A stretch of DNA of 64,000 bases, taken from contig NC_064042.1 of the NCBI RefSeq assembly GCF_932526225.1, positions 10,120,540-10,184,539 on the forward strand, written 5' to 3'. Below, piece by piece: positions 11,735-23,900 of the stretch. A model generated the notes under the pieces. It was given only the letters and a program-made list of their open reading frames with translations, was not told the origin of the DNA and made no database searches. Source of the DNA: Nematostella vectensis. Its lineage: Eukaryota > Cnidaria > Anthozoa > Actiniaria > Edwardsiidae. A program made the position numbers and the translations under genes. Positions within the stretch are counted from its first letter, which is position 1; each line of letters opens with the position of its first letter.

Positions 11735-12415
11735 AGTAAAAACACGCTCGGTAGTTACACGCTCAGTAAAAACACGCTCGGTAAAGACACGCTCAGTAAA
11801 GACCCGCTCTGTGAAAACACGCTCCGTAGTTACACGCTCGGTGAAAACACACTCGGTAGAGACACGCTCATTTAAGACCCGCTCAGTAAAGACACGCTCG
11901 GTAGAGACACGCTCGGCAGAGAATCGCTCGGCATAGACACGCTCGGTAAAGACCCGCTCAGTGAAGACACGCTCGGTAGAGAAATGCTCAGTGAAGACGC
12001 GCCGGGTAGAGACATGCTCGGTGAAGATACGCTCGTTGAAGACACGCTCAGTGAAGACTCACTCAGTGAAGACACACTCAGTGAAGACATTCTTAGTGAA
12101 GACACGCTCTGTTGTTACACTCTCGGTTAAGAGACGCCCAGTAAAGACACGCTCAGTGAAGGACAAGCTCGGTGAAGATACACTCAGTGAAAACACGCTC
12201 GGTAGAGACGCTCTGTAAAGACACGCTCTATAAAGACGCGCCCAGTAATGACAAGCTTAATGGAAAACACGCTATGTAGAGACACACTCAGTGAAGACAC
12301 GATCAGTGTAAACACGTTCAGACAATCTTTGTGAAGACACGCTCAGTAGAGACAATCTTTGTAAAGACACGCTCGATGAAATAGACACGCTCGGTGAAGA
12401 CACGCACTCTTAATG
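11735..12415. repeat. 15-bp minisatellite, roughly 45 copies
   Basis: Degenerate tandem repeats of a 15-bp unit with consensus GACACGCTCGGTAAA. The period is a multiple of three, so long open frames arise on both strands (pentapeptides such as V-K-T-R-S or L-S-V-S-S). No flanking exon or start context supports expression. Confidence 0.9.
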
Positions 12416-14780
12416 AAGACACTACCTCAAAACACGGATTTTTCCTCGTGCATCAATAAGGCATCAGTCTTGAAATGTTATTTTGAAGTTTTCTTGCAAA
12501 TACTGGTGTGTTCTTAATTTGTAGACAAAAACAAAGGAGTAGCCGATCGACATCATTCCCCGGAAATTCCACCTCCTGTAACTGGCCATAATAATGTGAT
12601 TGTATGGAATTTAAATAAAGGCAATCAGCAATTTAAATATAAACCATAGAGAAGTCAGAGAGAAGGGGGCAGGGTTCAAGGAAAAGAAAGATGAAAAAAA
12701 AAAAACATTCTCTTGTTGCACTGTAAAACAGATTTCCAGACTCTTTTCCATGGGTAATATAAAAACAATCTATGTGGTTCAGGTAATTGAGGGTCTACCA
12801 GAAACAAAAACACAAAAAAGGCTTATTCGTTCTAAAGGACATAGAAGTAAATATAAGGCAAAAAATACATCTAGATTTCTGAGTATATGATGGCAATTTT
12901 TCAAGTCAAGAATCGTATGAGGAGACTTATTAACTAAAAACAGTCATTAAACAATCTAGAAAAAACGAGTATTGATCATTAGATTCGAAAACACAATCTT
13001 GGAATATGTTTTACATTGCAGGTGCTTCCATAAAAATGATTTCTAAAACAAGCCATTTGTAATAATGCAATGGTCATAAAAAGATAAACATTTAGATGGT
13101 ACTAAGAGACGGCGGTAGTTCATAATGGAGGGCAAAAATGGTGCTGGGAGGAACAGATGATTCCTCTCGGAAAATTTTGAGTTACTGAAGGCCAAAACCA
13201 AAACCGCGCTCAAATTTTATGCAAAAATTTCTAAAATACATTTTCGTCGACTCGAGGCATGAAATGTTTGTGGAGATGTGGAAGTTGAACAACACCATCC
13301 TCTCCATCTATCCCCCTTCCCCGTCGGAATCGTACATATATTCGTATGTTAGCAAGCTAGAGATGAATTGTTTTACTTTCTGGCATCGCGTTGAAAATCC
13401 TTTAACACTGAATCTAGACGTTTTATTTTCGTTATTATAACACAATAATTTTATTCTATTTGTTCGACATACAGGAAAATAGATACACTCTTTTTTTATA
13501 GAAGAAGGTCTAATTTTCAGTTGAGGCTGAACCGTTCTTATTTTTGGAGCATTTTAAGGCTGAAAACGTTCTTATGGATGTTCTAAAATTTCAGTGACCT
13601 GAAATCATACACACCAGCTAAGTAAAAACAGAACTACACAAATAATCAATAACAATAGTATTTAAGTCGCTAGTATGAGCACAATTTGATTCTTCATTTT
13701 TAGAGCGATCACTCTAATCAAAAAATATTTTGCTGCTATCTAAGCCTTGGCATGTTCTTAAATTTTGGCGGGATCCCAGGCTGGACGGTTCCTATAAAAA
13801 AAGGAGTGTAATACAGTCATTTTTAGAGTTGACTTTGTTGAGAAAGGTAGACTGCATCCTTATCAAGAAAAAAGATGTGTGTGTTATCATTGATCGACAA
13901 TGTTTTTCATCTGAAATGATTTCATATGAAGAAAACAGTTTAATTTCACAATATCACCTGCGTTTTCATTCATCACAACTGGTAGCTGGCAAAGCTTGAA
14001 TAGTTTCCTCGCGAACCCTTTGGGTAAATGTGCAGTTGAATCTTCCCCCACTGCAGGGGTATCCACAATGCAGTAACCTAAATTGTAAAGTTCTTGCAAA
14101 CAGAGCCAGCATTGCTGATGAAACGCTGGCTCAGCAAAATTGGCGCTTCCTGCATTCCAATGTCTTGTGGTCACACGAACGAGACTTCACTAGTCATGCT
14201 AGCCGATGTTTGCGCTATTTTCACGAGCTAACAATGAGTGTGGATTCTTGAAAGAATAAAAACAGCTTAACTTTGAAAGCCTGCTTTATGAATACGTTCC
14301 ATTGGTTCCTCTTTTTTAGAAATTAAGGTGTTAAGTTCTTTTGTAGAACAATTGTTCAGGAGATTTGGAAGCTGCTGCAGCATAAAAGGAGGATTTTAAT
14401 AGTAGCAATATCGCACTGAATATTGAAAAAAGGTCCAAGCTTTTAAATGCACCGTAACGACCCTATTTATATTCCCTGTTAGTTGATAGTTACGCGTCAC
14501 CTGTGGCGAGACAGTGACCTGGTAATATGCCAAGATAATGATTTAAGAAATAACTAATTTGACTGAACTAAATGCTAGCTCTTATTTTTAATGAGTTCCA
14601 TAAAGATAAAGTTGTGGGGCTATCTCACGGAATGAAGGACGTGTTTTAAAGCTCCAGACTCTCTTTATGTTGCTTGGATAGTTTTTTATGCAAGCCGTTA
14701 TGAACAAATGTTTTTTTCGTCATACTGCAGCCAATCTACGAAGAAATTACACTCAGCTCCCATCTATATAGGCATCATTC
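12416..14780. other. non-coding tract upstream of gene A
   Basis: No supported exon on either strand. The promoter of gene A must lie in its 3' part, but no clear TATA box or other core element stands out. Confidence 0.4.
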
Positions 14781-14964
14781 ATGAATATTTGCGTCGCTGG
14801 CATCTTTCTCTATTTGGTAAGTAAGTTTCTTTACACAAAACAAGATTCAGACTTTATCTTTAAATGTACTTTATTTTTCCGTTTTTTTGTTAAGGTTTTT
14901 CTTGGAAGATGCCCCGTGGTAGTTTCTGCGTCTTTTAAGGAAGTTATGGGTTGTGTTTCAAAAG
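14781..14964 (+). other. signal-peptide exons of gene A
   Basis: The first exon encodes M-N-I-C-V-A-G-I-F-L-Y-L, ends at a strong GTAAGT donor and is in phase 0. The second (14895-14964) continues V-F-L-G-R-C-P-V-V-V-S-A and ends in phase 1, exactly the phase the PA14 exon requires. Joined, they give a hydrophobic core followed by small residues (V-S-A), a good signal-peptidase site. Gene B has no recognisable equivalent. Confidence 0.6.
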
Positions 14965-17900
14965 GTGGGTAGAAATGGCATACTTTAAATGCTTAACTAT
15001 TTCAAAAAGGTCTATATCTCCCAAACCCTTGTTGTACAACTACATACATGCCGAGAAATCGTTTTCCTTTTTGCTTTAAATAGTTACAAGCAATAGTATC
15101 AGCCCTTTTTATAAAAAAATAATAATAAAAACAAAACAAAACTTAATAATATTAATAAAAGTAGTAATAGTATTTAGTCAACATTTTCATTTTTTTTAAA
15201 CATTGATAATAAGGACAGTTCATGTCATTTTTTTAAAAACCTGATAATTTCTTCTGCGAGATAACCAAAATCAATCTAAAGAAAACCAAACATATATACA
15301 CTTCAAATTAGAATTGATCAAAGGGATTGTTATCATCACATCTTTTTATTTTCCAAATAAACAGTTAATGATAGCTTAGATCTCTCCGAAAGGAGGGAAA
15401 ATCTTCCTCCACTGTGAGGTAATTTTTATCAACTGCTGCAAATAGGCGTCAGGGAGCCGGAGTTCTCGACTCAAAAGTTCTTTCAGAAGCGAAAAAAATC
15501 TAAATCGCGGTGAAAAAAAAAACCGTACTATTAAAAGAGGGTTCCGTCACTAAAACCATAAAATGATACATGGATAATTTATCATTAAATTGATATTATC
15601 TATTATGGTAAATATATTATGACTGTCAAATGTTTTGAATGTTCCTATTAGATCCAGAAGTGTAATGCTATGCAAAATGGAAAACATATTTAACTTACCG
15701 TTACGGATCTAGGGGGTGGGATGTTTTGGCTTTTAAGGGAGTGCTAATTAAATAACCCGACGGGGAAGGGGGAGAAAATGGTTTAATTTCTGGACACCCG
15801 AAAACTTCAGAATATTTTTATTTTATTTTATTTTGTTTTGTTTTGTTTTGTTTTGTTTTGTTTTGTTTTGTTTTGTTTTGTTTTGTTTTGTTTTGTTTCG
15901 GTGCCCTTTAGATTCAAGTCGGATTCATAAAAAAAGTGATAATATTGGTCAAACCCCCCTCATTGCTAGCTCTTTTTCAGAATACCGTGGAGTTCGGCAA
16001 GAGATCTGGAAAAACCTTATAGTAGAAGGGACGTTAAGTGGCTTAGAATCCGACTTTCGCTACCCACACCACCCAGACACGGTGGAATTTCGCCCAATTT
16101 TCGACGACCCTGGGAAAAGGGAATGGTACTATGGTCAGCGGCTCACAACGTACTTCGTGGCGCCAGAGACTGGGAACTACGTATTCTACTTGTCATGTGA
16201 CGACCAGTGTAAGCTGTCAATCAGCACAGACCATCACGTGAACAACATGCGGACGGTTGCTTGGGTAAAGGACTGGACCAACTACAGGCGCTGGAAAACG
16301 TTAGTATTCGTAATTTATTGGCCACTTGCACTAAGAACCAATTGACTTTTTTAGTAGCAAACTTACGCCAAAATAAACACAGTGGATTCTGACCGTCACG
16401 CCAGAGAGCGTCGCAAAAAAAATATTTCGATATGAAAGAAAAACTTTCTGACATAGAATCTTTCTGGCTAATTCGTAAGCTTTTTGTTGATCAGTGCGGA
16501 ACATTACCATTTTTGGTTATATTTGATAAACAATCTGATTAACCAATCAGAGATGAGTATTACTATGCCCAGTCTCACGCGGACACGCCTCAACTCAAAG
16601 TGGGAAAACAAAATGGCGGTTCCGTCGAATCGGTAAAATCATGTTGAACGCCGCTTTTTAACTCTCTGCTAGCAGTGATTTCTTCTTATCTGTTTAAGCA
16701 GGGATTTCACCGACTCAGTGCGTCATATATACCCTATTTGTGTTGTTTCTCATCGGCAACAGACCTCATTTGCAGGGTTATTTTTACGACTTCACCGAAT
16801 CGTACTGTAATGAACGCGGAAGGGTAAGCCACTGCTAGCAGGCTATAACATTGATCACCAATTATCTAGTTGTACGTTTCATCAAGTCATACAAATGCAC
16901 AAAATTTCCCTGGATTTATCTTACTTTCGCACTCGGAATGAAGACACTTCAAGAAAAAAATTTAGCTGGGATATTGAAACTAAAATGAATCTTATACAGA
17001 ATGGCAGCGAGTCTCATTAAAAAAAATGAAGCTAATTAGTATACAGATTGGCCGCGAGTCACTGTTTATTGTATGCAATTTAAAGACACTACATGAAAGT
17101 ACTGTTTAAATGTTTATATTTGATCCTGGAATAAACAGATTTGCTATGATCAGTAAATCTCAGGAATGGCAGTCATTATTCATTGCTGCATTAGTTTGCT
17201 ATTACTCGTTGTAAAAAAAAGTCCTTACCACAAATGCTCACATTATGGCTTTTTTATAAATGGATTCCAGAGGGGGGCACTTGTTTGAGGGGCTATGTAA
17301 TGTGCTTATTCAATGAGGGGTGTGTGTATACCTCAGTGTCAGAACCATCCCCAAAGGACTTCATTGTATCCAGCTCTGTTTTCATCATGATTCATTTTAT
17401 TAAAAAAGGAAGTTTTGTGACACAAATCGTGCTTAATACACAGGTTCTAACACCAAGTTAGAGCCATTGAGGGTGTATTTCATTGTGTGTGCAGACAAAT
17501 GGAAAAAGACATAAAGTGTAAACTAGGGTGAGGAAAAGGCATGGTAAGGGCAAAGGGGTGGTGACTAAGGGTGCTGACACAGGTTGTGAAGATGAAGTGA
17601 ACTTGTACCATGTTTGATTACTAGGCCTTGGAGATAATAGGAGAATGGGAGTGTAGTCATACCCTGGGTACCAGAGGCTCCAAGCTTCACTAGAGCAGAT
17701 ATCATATGGAAAATATATATTCATATTTGGTGATACTTCAGGCTTATTTTTTTTCTCGAGTCTCTATTATATGCGCAAAGAGTCTTTTTTTATAAAAAGG
17801 GAATTAAATTAATTTGATTTGATAGGCAAGTCTGAGTGTTGAAGCTCCCTTTTAAAACTATAGTGATATTAAGAATTTATATGTTTGGGGTATATAGGTT

Positions 17901-20900
17901 TGAGTAATTGTTTGGGAGGTAAGTTTCTATACTTGGTATATTTTATGTATAGAACTCAGGTTTGGGTATTTTTGTTTGTTTGTTTTTTTTTTTGGGAGGG
18001 GGGCTAATTTGACAAAAAGTCCTTATCGCAAATGCTTATTTTAGCACATTATGCCCTTCTTTTTACCCCTCTTGCACCAGGTTTTATTACTAGGCCTTGG
18101 AGATTCTAGGAATATGATTGTGCAGTAATAGATATCATACTGTATGGCAAATAAATATTTATATTTGGTGACACTTCAGGCCCATTTTTATCTCAGTGCC
18201 TATTGCACAGAGTTTGTTTGTTGTCTTTTTTTATAAAAATGGAATAAAATTGATTTTATTTAATAAGCAAATCTGAGAGTTGAAGCTCCCTTATAGCAAG
18301 ATTTTGTATGCTTGGGCTATAGAATTTAGGTTTGGTTATTTGTTTGGGAGGTAAGTTTCTATGCTTGGTATATTTTACGTATAGAACTCAGGTTTGGGTA
18401 TTTTTGAGGATGAGTAGGGGGGGCTAATTCATCAAAAAGTTCTCATTGCAAATGCTTATTTTAACATATTATGCCTCTCTAGCATTAGATTTTAGAGGGG
18501 GCACTGGTTTGAGTGGCTATGTAATGCGCTTACTCAATGAGGTCTATTTTATGGTGTGTGCAGACAAATAGGAAAAGGCATAGAGTGTAAAATTAAAGGT
18601 TGAGAAATGCATGGTAAGGGGAGTGAGGTTGTGATGACTGAGGGCATGTCACATGTGGTGTGCTCACACAAGGTGCGAAGACAAGGAAGTAAAATTGTAC
18701 CGGGTTTGATGACTAGGCCTTGGAGGTGAGGAGGATAAAGTTTTTTTTTATATAAAAGGGAATAAAAATAAATTAAATTTGATAAGCAAATTTTCCTTCT
18801 AAAACTTTTTTTATGGGACTGGCAAGTTTCAAGCTTTTGTATGTTTTACGAATAGAACTCAGATTTGGGTTACTTTTTTGGGGGGAAGGGGGGGGGGGCT
18901 ATCTATTCTTGGTGGAGTTTTGGGTATAGAGTTCAGATGCGGGTATATTCTTAGGGGTGGCGCGGTTCCATTCTTTTGGGGGCATAAAATGTTCGTATCT
19001 GTCGGAACCAACAGTCATGTTTACAGCTAGAGTGCCCCCCCCCCCCCCCCATGTTGTTGTGGTGGTCGCAGGGCAAGATATTTTGCTAAAGAATGATAAG
19101 AAGCGAACCCCCGAGAGACAAGGGTAGGGTAAAATGCTTTTCGGCTAAATGTTGACACGAATTTTCATACCTATTCTTCGGCGATTTTTCCCTGTTTAAT
19201 TATAGACGTTGGGCCTTGACTCGCACTTTCGTCCTCACAATTCAACCTCCGCTCTCCTCAATTTTCACCATACCCTGTGGGCACTCGTTTCGGCTTGTGG
19301 TGACAATTGTTTTAGTATGCCATGATCCTCATTTATCCTAGTTTAGTCCTGTCAAGGTTCTAAACCGTAGAATTTGGTCCATAACACTCATATTTCTCTT
19401 TTTCTAAACGTAAACATTACTAAAAGAGTTCGATTCTACGGCAGTCTCCAATAAAAGCGCTCAATTTGAAAAGGTTTCCCAAACGATATTTTACTTTCGA
19501 GCACAGGAACTCATCAATCAAATATCAAACTTGGTATAGAGCAGGATATTTTGCTGTTTTGATCGCATTTTGCGATGCGACGTCTCGCTAACAAAACAAA
19601 TTCAAGTTTCAAACTCCGCGCGGCCATTTTGAATATTTGCATAATAAGTAGGTAAATCGATATGACCAAAAATGGTAATGTACGGCACTGTTGATGCTTC
19701 CCGCCAAAAATCGGAGCCCGCGCGAGTTTGCCACCCAAAAAGTCACGTGATGTCTTGACTCATATTCCGGATTCAGAGACTCTTTCGCGAAGAATATCGA
19801 TAGATCAACTTAAAAGCATTTCATTTTTCGCTATGTGCCATGCAGTAGCTTGTCAATGATTGAATTACGGCTCTGATATAGGACATTTGCTGAAATCAAC
19901 CTTTAAATATCTTGAAATATCCGAGTTGAAGGCACTCAAATTGTTCTTTATCCAATACATGAATGTTAACAATTTATCGACCGTAAATGAGAATCCAAGT
20001 CAATATATTTTCTCAAACCTGAAATAAAGAAAATATACCCTTGAAATATTAGAGAAATGAAAATATCTATTTCCAGCCTTGCTCTCTGGAAGCTTTTATT
20101 CATTACAATACCTCGTCTTTTGTTTTATCAAAAATTTTGCACTCTCTCAATTATTTTTTTAGATAACTGTGTGATTGACATAGCGTATAACCATGGAGTG
20201 CTTTTAAGCTCTTTCTAGTTCCATGGTTAAACACACCCTTGAACTTATTTTCAGATATCCATCACAGCAAATAAGTGAAGAAATACCGCTGACAGGGGGC
20301 TCGTTCTACTTTTTGCAAGTCATCATGGTGCAGGTGCAAGGACTGGATCACGTGTCAGTCGGAGCTGAGTTCCCGGATGGAACAATAATGCTTCCGCTGA
20401 CCGATAAGTATCTCGTTCAATTTGAAACAGGTGGGTGTTTGTTATCTTCTTTTGTGTGTTTATTGACAGTCTTGATCATTAATCAGACAAAAATAAATCA
20501 TTGTCATATTTGTTTAAAAAAGTATAAGGAGAAACTGCATACATATTTAAAGCAGATAAAGGAATTTATTTTCCATTTTATTTTTTATTTCTCAATCTAT
20601 TTTTAGACCCCACCAAACACGTGAAAATATTAGCTCGCGGTGATTGGTCGACGTGCAGCGCTTCGTGTGGGCGTGGCGTGCAAACTCGTAACAACACCAT
20701 GTGTCAGTACCCGCCCCTTAACTTTGCCATCATGAACCGTACGGAGAGTCGGTCCTGTCAATCAAAGCCCTGCCCAGGTAACAAGACGTTCCAGCTACGT
20801 TTTCAACGACGTGAAAAGCGCTTAGCGCTAGGCGGAATCATTACTTTTTGTGGTATTGGTATAACTTTTTGTGTTTGATGCGGGTATTTTTATCATATCT

Positions 20901-23900
20901 AGACATCATCTTCATATTTGTAAGTTTCGGCAAATGTTTCAAGTTATGCAATAACACTTCAGTTCTCTCACAACGTTTCATGCGTGGTTGTTCCGGATCA
21001 GGATCCGGCGTTAAATTCAGGCCAAACAGTTAGAGATAATCGCACACATAGTCGGGAATAGTCGAAAATAGCGCAAAATCAGGAGTTTTTAATTCATGAA
21101 AATAAAGTATTAATGCTTCTTTCGCAAAATTCTGCCCGGTCTATGAAAATAGCTTCTCGGATAATACATGTGTATCCGCGATGCTTTATGGGTATCAAGT
21201 TATCACGTCAGTATTTTTTTTGAACAGGGCCACCTAGGGTGATCTCTACAACTGCCGTTTCGTCATTCTCGGTGACAGTCACTTGGCGACCAGAACCACA
21301 ACCAATTCAAGGATACAATGTCTCTTACGTCATGTACTTAAAACTCCCGGCATCCTCCAGGTCCCGCCGTGCAATCAGTCACGTGGTCTCTTCTTCCGGA
21401 AATGGTCACGTGATTGTCTCAGCTGACGTGCACTCAGTGGTGTTGCTCGGGCTGCGCGCGCATAGAGATTACTGCGTGAGGGTGGCGACGCTGACCAGTG
21501 ACGGCCGGAGTATTACGTCATTATGCGTTAACGTGACAACGGAGCAGACAGGTAGGTCACGTTAAGAGTGAGATGAAAAGCAAGGGTGTGGATATTGAGG
21601 CTTTGATCTGTTGTTATCGCAGCTCCAAGCGCCGCGCCCACCGGCCTGTCCGCTGTCAATAAGACAAGCCCTCACAAGGTCTCAGTTCAGTGGGGCCCTG
21701 TTCCACTTGGGGACCAGAATGGAGTCATTCTAGGGTACTATATACAGCTGTACCCGGTCAGTACTGCTGATGAGGAGCCAAGATCCAAGAACGCGATAAC
21801 TATACGAGTTTTGGATCCTGAGATGGGCGCAATAGTACCAGGTCTCCAATCCTACACGGTCTACAGCGTCCGAGTGGCTGCATTTACAGCAGAGGGGACT
21901 GGTCCATATTCTGAGCCCAAATACGTGGGTAAGTGTTAAAAATATTTGTAACTAAAATTAATATAGTGCAGGCAGGCAGGTTGAAGTGTCTGCATAGGTT
22001 GGCTGGAGATCTATGATGATAACTAAAACTTAGATCTGATAATTTCAAGATAGGGGCCCCCATAAAATGACACAAAACGAAATTTGTACGAAACGAAATT
22101 CTCACGACAACAAACGAAACCACATTTGCATAAAAGGAAACACGATACACAGAAAACGAAACCAAATTTGCAAGATTCCCTTCGATTTCTTATCTTAATT
22201 TCATTTTAGACAGTATAGTAGCCTGCGCAGTAAGCCCAAAGGGTTGGAAAAAGAGAAGACGAGGCGCTACAAAGAAACGATGCTAGCAATCATGTGACAC
22301 ATATTTTTCAGAGACTTGTCGGTGTCCGAAAAGATTCTTCACAAACTGGTGGACACTGCCTCCGTTGACAATGAACGCAACTACGCATGCTCCACCACAG
22401 GGAGCCTTTATCGAACTTTTAGATACCTTCACGACGCATGCGTGTGGCCTATGTCACCACCACAGGAGGACCGTGATTCGTTACGATACCTTAAGGCTCG
22501 CCCATGTCAGCGCGCACAAGCCAAGCCTCTCTGACGTCAGAAAGTCGATACGTGACACCGCTGACCTGAGCTTCCCTATGACACTTCCTGAGGACAGCCA
22601 CAAGAGTAGCCCGGATGACGACGTCATATTTGTGCCTGTAATGAAGATGACGTCATCCATTGTTTATATAACTGAGGAGCTATCCGCTGGCGTATATGCT
22701 AGTGCCGTGGGCTCATCTATCTTGCAGTGCCTACCGGTGCTGGCGGGATTATGTGTGACGTCATATCTGGTCGGGATGATATTTTGGTTTTTGGTAAGTT
22801 ATTTCGTTAGCTTCAACGTAATTGCGTGACATCTAAGCTGGGTCGTCACGTGATATATAGGTCGATGTATCGCGTGACATCTTAGCTCACGCGTTACCCG
22901 ACACATGTGCTTTGTGTGGCATTAGCTTCTGTTTGCGACATTATTGCGTGACAGTTAAGTTTAGGCGTTGCGTGACACTTCAATGAATACGTTGCGTAAC
23001 ACATTGGTCAATTCGTTGAAAGTAACTTTTAAGCTGGTATATTTCTTAAAAGCGTAACGACTCCGCTAGTGCATAGCGTTGTGTGAAATTTTAGCTTACT
23101 CATTACGCGACCTCTTAGCTTTGCCTGTATTGTGCAACAAATGTGATTGAAAGCATTCCAAATACCGTTAACCTTGTTTATGTGTATGAAATTTCAAACA
23201 ATTTTTTTTTCTAAAAGGAAGCAAAACACAACCCAGATCTTCATCCGTCGTTTATCAAAGGAACTACGCATGCTCCACCACAGGGAGCCTTTATCGAACT
23301 TTTAGAGACCTTCACGACGCATTGTTTATGTGTATGAAATTTCAGACCTTTTTTTTCTAAAAGGACGCAAAACACAACCCAGATCTTCATCCGTCGTTTA
23401 TCAAAGGAACTACGCATGCTCCACCACAGGGAGCCTTTATCGAACTTTTAGAGACCTTCACGACGCATTGTTTATGTGTATGACATTTCAGACCTTTTTT
23501 TTCTAAAAGGACGCAAAACACAACCCAGATCTTCATCCGTCGTTTATCAAAGGAACTACGCATGCTCCACCACAGGGAGCCTTTATCGAACTTTTAGAGA
23601 CCTTGACGACGCATTGTTTATGTGTATGAAATTTCAAACATTATTTTTTTCTTAAAGGACGCAAAACACAACCCAGATCTTCATCCGTCGTTTATCAAAG
23701 GAGCAGCAAAAGGGTCGTGGTGTGCGTTCATATCAACAGCCTCTGTTGGGTATGTGATGGTGTAGGTACTGATATAGGTAGCAATCACTTAAGTCCTGAT
23801 GTAAGAGGAATTATTTGTAAGGGGACAGACGATTATGAAGGACATTATGATCACATCAATACCACCATCAGCATCACCCTCACCACAACCACCACCACCA

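Noticed and set aside
22316..22534. Alternative frame over the S1 exon of gene A (M-S-V-S-E-K-I-L)
   Set aside because: Out of phase with the preceding FN3 exon; the other frame matches gene B residue by residue.
23218..23657. Considered as a CRISPR-like or satellite array
   Set aside because: Units contain exon pieces and acceptors and have no spacers; they are exon-derived tandem duplicates.
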